This document shows positions 61,708-64,000 of a stretch of 64,000 bases of DNA, piece after piece. Every line of letters begins with the position of its first letter. Positions within the stretch are counted from its first letter, which is position 1. A program made the translations under genes and the position numbers. Below the pieces are notes generated by a model. It saw nothing but the letters and a program-made list of their open reading frames with translations. It ran no database searches and was not told where the DNA came from. This stretch comes from Hirudinaria manillensis (lineage: Eukaryota; Annelida; Clitellata; Hirudinida; Hirudinidae): contig CM067529.1 of NCBI GenBank assembly GCA_034509925.1, positions 10,317,501-10,381,500 on the forward strand. Reading direction: 5' to 3'.

Positions 61708-63935
61708 CTATTTGGCAGCTGCTGCATCGTCGCTTTGGAGATGGGATCCAGTCATGGCTGGAATGCTGTTGATGCTGGCCTGGTTACCATTTGTCCCCAG
61801 GTACATCTGAATATTCATGAGGTAAATTATGCATTAACTTGGTTAGGCATATAATTAGACTCACAAATAGCATGAGTCACTTGATCAAAGGAAAACGTGA
61901 ATGCATGAAACGGCATGTTATAGTGACCCAATTTAGAATTGTGTCACATGCTAATGAGATGACGATGATGATGATGATCATCAATGGCGAGGTGAATTTA
62001 AAATGTTTCATAAAGTTGATGAAATGGATTTTCAATTATTTGAAATTTAAATCTGTTAAAAATATAAAAATAGTTCAAAATAAATATCTATTCATTGATC
62101 CATGCATCAATTGTTGCAAATAATGGAATACGTAGACTATCACCATCTTTTCAAACAATTTTAAGCAAAAAAAGTATAATTAATTAATAAACATTTTAAA
62201 CCAACAACATAACAAATAAAATAATAGTGCATGAATAATTGCAGATTAAAATCAAAAGAATCTTCAATCTCTAAATAAACATCAGATGTACATTAACAGC
62301 AAAAAAAAACAAAACAACAAATTTCAAAAGAACTCTTGGAACACCAGGAAATTGTGAGGAGACCTCATTAAATTTAAATTTATTTAAAAGGCAAACCCGA
62401 GCCTCTAAAACAGACCTCGGCAAAAGACGAAAGAGAGTTGTAGTTGTACGGCTGCACATACGAAGGTTGTTGCTGTTGTTGATGCTGTTGTTGTTGTTGC
62501 GGTTGGAAAGTCATGTGATTGGGGGCAACCTGCTCGGGTTTGGATTCAGGATTCGGGTTGCCGTGCGTCTGCAAGGAAGAGGTCAGTTGGTGCGCGAGGT
62601 GAGCAGTCGGAATCGATTGGTACTGAGCTGCAGGGGCTTGTTGTTGCTGCATCTGACCGAGTTGAGTCATCTGCTGCTGCAACTGCATCATCATCATCTG
62701 TTGCTCCAGTTGTTGTTGTTGTTGTTGTTGCTGTTGTTGGTACGTACCAACCACTGCTCCGGGAAGTTTCGACGCGGAGGGGAGTTCGGCCATGAGGGTG
62801 TGGTAGAGTTCGAGGGAACGCATCAACTTGTCGTTCATTTCTGTGAGCCTTGAGTGCTCCCTGGATGTTGGAGATGGAGTTAACTAATATTAATTAATAA
62901 TCAAGTTTAGTATAACCTAATAATCGTTGTGTGATTAATTTAAATGATTTAATGATATGATGTATTTAAAGTTGAAAAGTTGACTTATAAGTTAAATGCA
63001 CAATCATCAGCTGAGATGAACTAAAGCCATAACAATAATGAATAAATCTGTAATTATGATTATTATTCAAAGTATTAAAGTTTAACATTACAGATCCACC
63101 TCACAATTAAAAGCATTGTCGTCAGAAATCCATCCACAGGTAAACAATGCATTATCAAAAAACCCCAACAAATAAAGAATTAAAAATCATGATAAATTCA
63201 AGCACCTGTCGATCCTTTCCAATTCCTGGTCAATAAGTGGCAACATCCTTCTGCACTGCTCTGCAAAAACAAAATGAAACACAAAAGATTTTAAATCATC
63301 AACAATAAGAACTTGTTTGAAAGAAATCTGAATCGATAAAAACAATAAAAATTAAATAATTATAAATTTATTAAATTAAATATAAATTTATTTAAATGAC
63401 AACTTTTAATCATTAGTAAGAGCAACCTGAACATGAATGCATTATATTAAATACAATATTTTACCATAATTTACAAAAAAAAATAAAATAAAAATAAAAA
63501 CAAAGTCACATGACTGACCTTCAAAGTGCACCATGTTTTCAGGATCGGAGCTGACATCACCCGTTGGGTCGGCATTTTGCAACATGGCGAGTGTCGCGTC
63601 AATTGTGCCCTGAAATGAAAAATTTGAATGTCACCAGATGTTGGATTTAACGTTAAATAATAATAATAATAATAATGTTGAATAAGATAAAAATAAACTT
63701 AAAATATTTTTTTCTTATTTCTAAAAAAACATTTTCAGTTTTTGCGCCAAAAAAATTCAGCAACTAATGTTTAATTATAACAATAATAAAAAATAATATA
63801 ATTAATAAAAAATATATTAAATGAACAAATAACTATATAATAATCCCACTTCATCGATTTTGTTCTCAAGAACAACTTCTGCCTCCGACTCGATGTTCTC
63901 CTCCTTGGATTCGGGAAGTTCTTGTTTCTCCTCGT
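61708..63935 (-). CDS. Stam: STAM, signal-transducing adaptor molecule (3' half, partial)
   Basis: Minus-strand exons 63935-63850, 63609-63519, 63260-63206, 62860-62416 and 61806-61708 give 776 nt, all in frame, and encode the last 257 residues. An acidic linker (after the SH3 domain, which lies beyond the window) leads into the GAT/coiled-coil core that pairs with HRS in the ESCRT-0 complex: TIDATLAMLQNADPTGD, RRMLPLIDQELERIDREHSR and MNDKLMRSLELYHTLMAE. A long glutamine-rich tail with a CAG/CAA run at about 62705-62745 follows, then the end QSDDAAAAK. ESCRT-0 sorts ubiquitinated receptors at endosomes. If the last intron is retained, the frame ends instead at 62380 (VCFRGSGLPFK). Confidence 0.88.
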
Positions 63936-64000
63936 CTGATGAAAGTAAAAGATTTTAAGAAAATAATTAATCAATAATTATAAAGAATTAATAATAAATA

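Noticed and set aside
62467..62853. 128-codon plus-strand poly-Leu ORF
   Set aside because: Antisense of the glutamine-rich STAM exon.
1..64000. CRISPR arrays, bacterial operons, riboswitches, rRNA or tRNA genes
   Set aside because: The window is spliced eukaryotic DNA; I saw no regular spacer arrays and could not identify a tRNA cloverleaf or rRNA by eye.

Overview
This is an AT-rich, intron-rich invertebrate nuclear contig. I infer a protostome, probably an arthropod that is not a typical insect, but I cannot name the taxon. The supporting signs are short spliced exons with GT-AG introns, a nuclear copy of mitochondrial nad2 in which AGA makes sense as Ser (invertebrate mitochondrial code), a Gypsy-type gag-pro primed by tRNA-Leu, a glutamine-rich STAM, and an animal heparanase.

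Positions 1-48000 hold a tandem cluster of lectin-type genes, all on the minus strand. Two families alternate. The first is secreted C-type-lectin-like (CTLD) proteins: a one-domain gene at 1271-2031 and two three-domain genes at 20942-22899 and 25964-27900. The second is receptor tyrosine phosphatases (RPTPs) with two fucolectin/discoidin-like repeats outside, one membrane helix, and tandem phosphatase domains D1 and D2 inside. I reconstructed one fully open RPTP of 928 codons (30312-36499) and a diverged one (41739-47789) whose D1 and D2 have both lost the general-acid Asp. Around them are a copy with a nonsense codon (2741-8126), two copies fused head to tail by apparent unequal crossing-over (11060-16574), an internally deleted copy (38585-40833), and several one- or two-exon relics. 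The pattern is birth and death of a lectin-receptor locus, with exon shuffling, gene conversion and optional first exons. It is the best candidate here for an undescribed recognition/signalling system, although its function is inferred.

Positions 48000-52800 are gene-poor. They hold a nad2 NUMT, two AAT microsatellites, and a solo 5' LTR plus primer-binding site followed by an intact 616-codon SAP-Gag-protease ORF that lacks pol and a 3' LTR.

Positions 52784-64000 are ordinary housekeeping territory. A ten-exon heparanase (497 aa, GH79, both catalytic Glu present) and two tandem MPV17L2-like genes with identical exon lengths (200 aa each) lie on the plus strand. The 3' half of STAM lies on the minus strand, running off the window end and converging on the MPV17L2 pair.
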